Shown here: piece by piece, positions 60,071-64,000 of the stretch
Layout of the letters: every line of letters starts with the position of its first letter
Numbering within the stretch: position 1 is the stretch's first letter
From: Zeugodacus cucurbitae
Taxonomy: Eukaryota; Arthropoda; Insecta; Diptera; Tephritidae
NCBI RefSeq assembly: GCF_028554725.1
Contig: NC_071668.1
Location: 6,593,001 to 6,657,000 of the forward strand
DNA: 64,000 bases
Direction: 5' to 3'
Program-made: the position numbers and the translations under genes
The notes under the pieces: model-generated
What the model was told of the DNA's origin: nothing
Seen by the model: the letters and a program-made list of their open reading frames with translations, nothing else
Databases searched by the model: none

Positions 60071-61934
60071 ATACAATTTTTTACTATTTTTATGCTATGG
60101 TATAGTTTCATAACATATTATGTATTCTAAAAGAAACACTTTAAGTCTCTTTACCGGGGTTTTATATAAAACTAATTTTCTGTCACTCTCTCTGCTATCC
60201 ACAATGCATATTATTCGTTAAAGGAAGTCAAAAATTTTGCATAATCAAACTAAAACTTAATTCCGCTAAATTGAAGCTTCATCTGTGGCTAGGCATATGC
60301 TTATCATAGAAGAAAAACAAATATAGAACAGAGCGCACAAACTTCGTACTAATCTTTGAGTAATTCAACTGCTTAACCGTTGTTGGCAAACAGTGTAAAC
60401 CGACTAGCTTGATAGCATTTAATCCAACAATACCCATACACACGCACACTCACACACATATACATCCACTTAGCAAAGGCAAAGCCAACCAGGCCAAGTC
60501 GATTGACTAACCAAAGCGAAGACCATTCACAAGACAAATCAATGCAAATACTTGCTGGTCATACACATACACATACAACAGCAACCAAAACCACAACAAT
60601 AGCAATAACTACAATGATAGCCTAGGTAAAGGCGAAAGCCAAACACAAAGCTAAAGACGCCAAGCGCCAAAGCCAAAGCAACGAGGACGAGTGCCACGAC
60701 AATTGTTATCGCGCTATAATTATCGTAATTGCGTGCACACAATAATGGCTCTTGAGGAAGTCAACCCCACACTCCACACTCCACGCTGTTGTTGAGCGAG
60801 TGAGTGTGATTGGAGTGAACTGTTTTACTTAGAGCGCGCCAAAGTGCTGAGGGGTCTGATAGGAAACGCCGCCGAAGGACATCATTTTGGCGTGAAAGCT
60901 CATTAAGGCTAAAAGCGGTAATTTCATGAGAATGCCCTTCCACTTACGTTGGCGCCACGCGCATCTATTTACATACCGGTCGGTGGTGGTGTCGGTGGAA
61001 GGTGTTGGTGCTCAACTACTATTTTAGCTTGCCAGCGGGTATATTTATTTTCTTGCTTACTCCTCATCATCTTCCTTATTGCTACGTGCGTTCTTTGCCA
61101 TTTAGGCTTATGGGTTTCCTTTGACTAAATGAGTATTTACTCTATTTACTCGTGTTATTTTTATTAGTTTCATTTGCTGCTTACCTACTTATTTCACTAT
61201 TTTCGATATTCGGTAAATAGTCCCGGGAGAGCAATAAAAAGTGTGTGGTGGTTTTGTGTCGTGCGTTCGACAGAAGCTTTTTTTACCAAGCTTGAAGACT
61301 GCATTATACACTAAGGACTTGGCAAGCAAGCCATAAAAAATATGCACCGTAATAAAAGCAAACATACAAACATACGAACATATATCTCTTATATTTCTAT
61401 ATCTATGTCTCGAGTATAATATATATCCACCCATTTGTATTTATGTCTGTGTACTCACTCATATCGCCCCAAAGCCCGAATGCTCTTAAACTGCCGTCTG
61501 GCATTATTATTATCGTTGTGCATGAGCATGAGTGCCGCTATTAGTAGTGCGGCGAAATGGTCAAGTGCGCCTTGAGCCAAAATGTTCAAATAGTGTACTC
61601 AAGTAATGCACTTCAAATGGTTATTATCTCTCTTACACATATGCACGCTTGCATGTGTGATATTTACTTGTGCGGCATGCCGTTATAAGTTAGTTCGTAT
61701 GTGTTTATGTTCGATATTTGAGCAAGCAATCATAAATTTAACCTATTATATGTCGTTAGATGGACGTTAGTAGTAGCCAATAAGTAAAAAAAAAATTATA
61801 TAAAATGAGCAGGAAATGCATCATCGGTTTTTATCATATATTCACTTAAATTCCTTGCTTAGATTTCAATGCGCCTAAATGTATGCAACTCTTTTTTATT
61901 ACTTTCTACTCTGTTATCAGGAATCGCGTTTTAA

Positions 61935-62640
61935 TGAGTTAAGTTATTGTTAAACATGCTTCAAATGACTAAGATTTTATATATTATTTTTTTCAAAGAT
62001 ATTAAATTTTTATTTTTATTTTTATAAAAAAATATTTCTAAAAAATTCAGTAAAACTTTTATAACATTTTAAATACCTATTATTTTTAAAATATATTTGA
62101 AAATAATTTTGTTTTTCAATTTTTTTTTTTTGATAATGTAAAAAATTATTTCTATAAAACTTATTAAAATATTTAGTTAGTTGAGTTATTGTTAACATAC
62201 TACAAATGACTAAGATTTAATCTAAATATTTTGTCAAAGATATTAATTTTTTTTTTTTAAATTAAGTAAAATGCTTATAACTTTTTTAATCATTTTTTAA
62301 ATATATTTGAAAATAATTTTGTTTTTTAATTTTTTTTTTTTTATAATTTAAAAAATTATTTCTATAAATCTTATTAAAATATTTAGTTAGTTGAGTTATT
62401 GTAAAACATGCTACAAATTAATAATATTTAATCTATTATTTTTTCAAAGATATTAAATTTTTATTTTTAATTTTATTAAAAAATTATTTCTAAAAAATTC
62501 AAAAAAATGTTTATAATTGTTTCAATAATTTTTAAATGTATTTGAAAATATTTTTGTTTTTTATTTTTTTTTTTTTTTGTAATAATTTAAGAAATTATTT
62601 CTATAAAATTTATTAAAATATTAAAAAAAAATTTCAATAT
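61935..62640. repeat. AT-rich tandem repeat, about 210-240 bp, three units
   Basis: Phrases 'GAGTTATTGTTAACATACTA', 'CAAATGACTAAGATTTAATC' and 'TTTCAAAGATATTAAATTTT' recur with starts near 61937, 62177 and 62390. Units share the run of A/T homopolymers that follows. A single Su(Hw)-like site at 61871-61887 lies just upstream. Confidence 0.75.
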
Positions 62641-63600
62641 TTTTATTTCAAAATTAACAATAATTTCATTTAATATTAGTTATTATTTATATTTAAAAAT
62701 ATTTTTTAAATAATTTTTATTAAAAAACTTTCTATATAATTTATTTACATATTTTTTTAGCTTTTGAATATTTTTATTGTAATAATTTTTGATTTGTTTT
62801 CTATTAAAAAAATTTTACACAAATCTGTTACTTTTTTATATTATTTTATTTTAAATTTTTATTATTTTATATTATTAAATATTTATTATTGATATTTTAT
62901 TTTTAATTTATTTTAAACTTTTATCTTAATTCTAGATATTTTATACATTTTTACAATGTTTCAATTATTATATATTATTATTAATTTTAATTTATTTTTT
63001 TCAATATATTTTGCTTTAAATATTTTCTGCAATCTGTTCCAGTTGCCTAATTTTTTTACGAAATATATTTTTTTATATTAAATATATATAAATTTATATT
63101 CAATTTAATTTATAATTATTGTATTAATGAAAAAAAATTGTTTTTGTATAGAATTAAATATTTTATTTTTATTGCTAATATAGTTTTACTTAATTTATGC
63201 TGATATAATTGATTATATTTTTCCACAAAGAAAAAAGTATATTTTTTAAATATTTTATTGCTTTTCATTTATATTATTTTTTATTAACATTATTTAGTAA
63301 AGCTTTTTAATGTATTTTTTATTTATTTGCATAGAAAATTAAAATTTTAATTTATCCAAAAAAAAAACTTTTTTTCATTACTATATATATATTTTTTATT
63401 TAAAGTTTTTTTTTTAATATTTCTAATTAATATATTTTTTCTTTCTAATTCATTCATCTATTTTTTAGTCGCTCTCAAAATTATTTTTATAAAAATATAA
63501 TACATAATAATTTTAAAAGCCTTAATACATATCCATAGTTTATTCAATTCAATATTTTATTATTTTAATTTTTTTTATTAAATTGTTTAAGTTCTTTGAA
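62640..63600. other. Extremely AT-rich stretch
   Basis: Nearly a kilobase is composed almost only of A and T, with few G or C. No periodic unit, open frame or motif is evident. It may be decayed tandem repeat continuing from 62640, or a matrix-attachment-like intronic stretch; the latter is speculation. Confidence 0.6.
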
Positions 63601-64000
63601 ATTTGCTTTACCACTTTTACAACAAAAATAAGCCATTTAAGCATAAAAACGTGACATCTTAGTTACTGGTTCATTGAAAGCTTATAGCTATTTGTGTAAA
63701 TGTGGCAAAATGTACATTTTCGATCCGCATTAAACGATGGTCAACGCATTTAGCACGAAATACGCATTAAATACTAGAAGTGTACACAGAAGTAGAAAAG
63801 CAAAAAACACATAGACTCCAGCATATACAAGCACAAACGTGCATATATATGTATGGTTGTGTGTATATAAAATATCGTTTGACTCAGAAATTTATAGCTC
63901 GTAAATACGCAAATAAATACGTAAACTACTACTTCCAACAAACACACACACACACACAGAGAGACATACTTATGCCACACACTTTATACGCACTTATGCG

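Larger units (their letters stand above)
58382..64000 (+). other. eys downstream intron (3' part outside window)
   Basis: No further eys exon is visible up to the window end, so the next laminin G exon is at least 5.6 kb away. The stretch holds Su(Hw)-like sites, a transposon-type pseudogene on the minus strand, a small tandem duplication and very AT-rich DNA after 61.9 kb. The region 60140-61860 shows only ordinary AT- or CA-rich intronic sequence. Confidence 0.75.

Noticed and set aside
1..64000. tRNA, rRNA or microRNA genes
   Set aside because: I saw no tRNA-like box A/box B pair or rRNA sequence by eye. Short hairpins such as 57869-57913 lack the features of a microRNA precursor. A covariance-model scan would be decisive.

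Overview
This is a eukaryotic window from an insect. The repeats, compact AT-rich introns and close match of the one real gene to Drosophila point to a higher fly, probably a tephritid-like brachyceran; the species call is inference. There is no prokaryotic gene structure. Almost every open frame is chance in intronic sequence.

The gene: four plus-strand exons belong to one large gene that I identify as eyes shut (eys, also called spacemaker), a secreted extracellular matrix protein of photoreceptors and mechanosensory organs. The exons are 6600-6751, 41497-41649, 41857-44168 and 58029-58381. Their reading phases fit one another exactly (phase 1, 1, 0, then 2), and all four donors are GTAAGT. 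Together they encode one partial and seven complete EGF-like repeats, a long Thr/Ser/Pro mucin-like region with a 12-His run, and the start of a laminin G domain. The 5' end of the gene lies left of the window and the remaining laminin G/EGF part lies to the right. The introns are about 34.7 kb, 207 bp and 13.9 kb, plus an open-ended one on each side.

The introns: they are filled with old transposons and tandem repeats. (a) Five truncated copies of one RTE-like LINE, two or three with target-site duplications I can read. (b) Two mariner families: one is a transposase pseudogene with a 0.2-kb internally deleted derivative, the other is present as four remnants. (c) Two TTAA-bounded inverted-repeat elements inserted end to end inside one mariner remnant. 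(d) Six copies of a non-coding Helentron/DINE-1-like family, plus a related family carrying a 154-bp tandem array. (e) Several other inverted-repeat elements. (f) Degenerate tandem repeats of about 130-240 bp. (g) A pseudogene of a widespread arthropod repeat-associated protein on the minus strand at 58.9-59.6 kb.

Possible regulation: an 18-20 bp motif resembling the Su(Hw) insulator-protein site, TTGC(A/C)TACTTTT(A)GGCGC, occurs about eleven times. Six copies lie at 16.8-19.1 kb, next to a cluster of ATCGAT motifs, and four lie at 58.7-61.9 kb. The sites lie on opposite sides of the 41-58 kb exons. This is the most interesting non-coding signal I see. A 34-bp minus-strand segment at 41153-41186 has the form of a microexon and may belong to an antisense gene.
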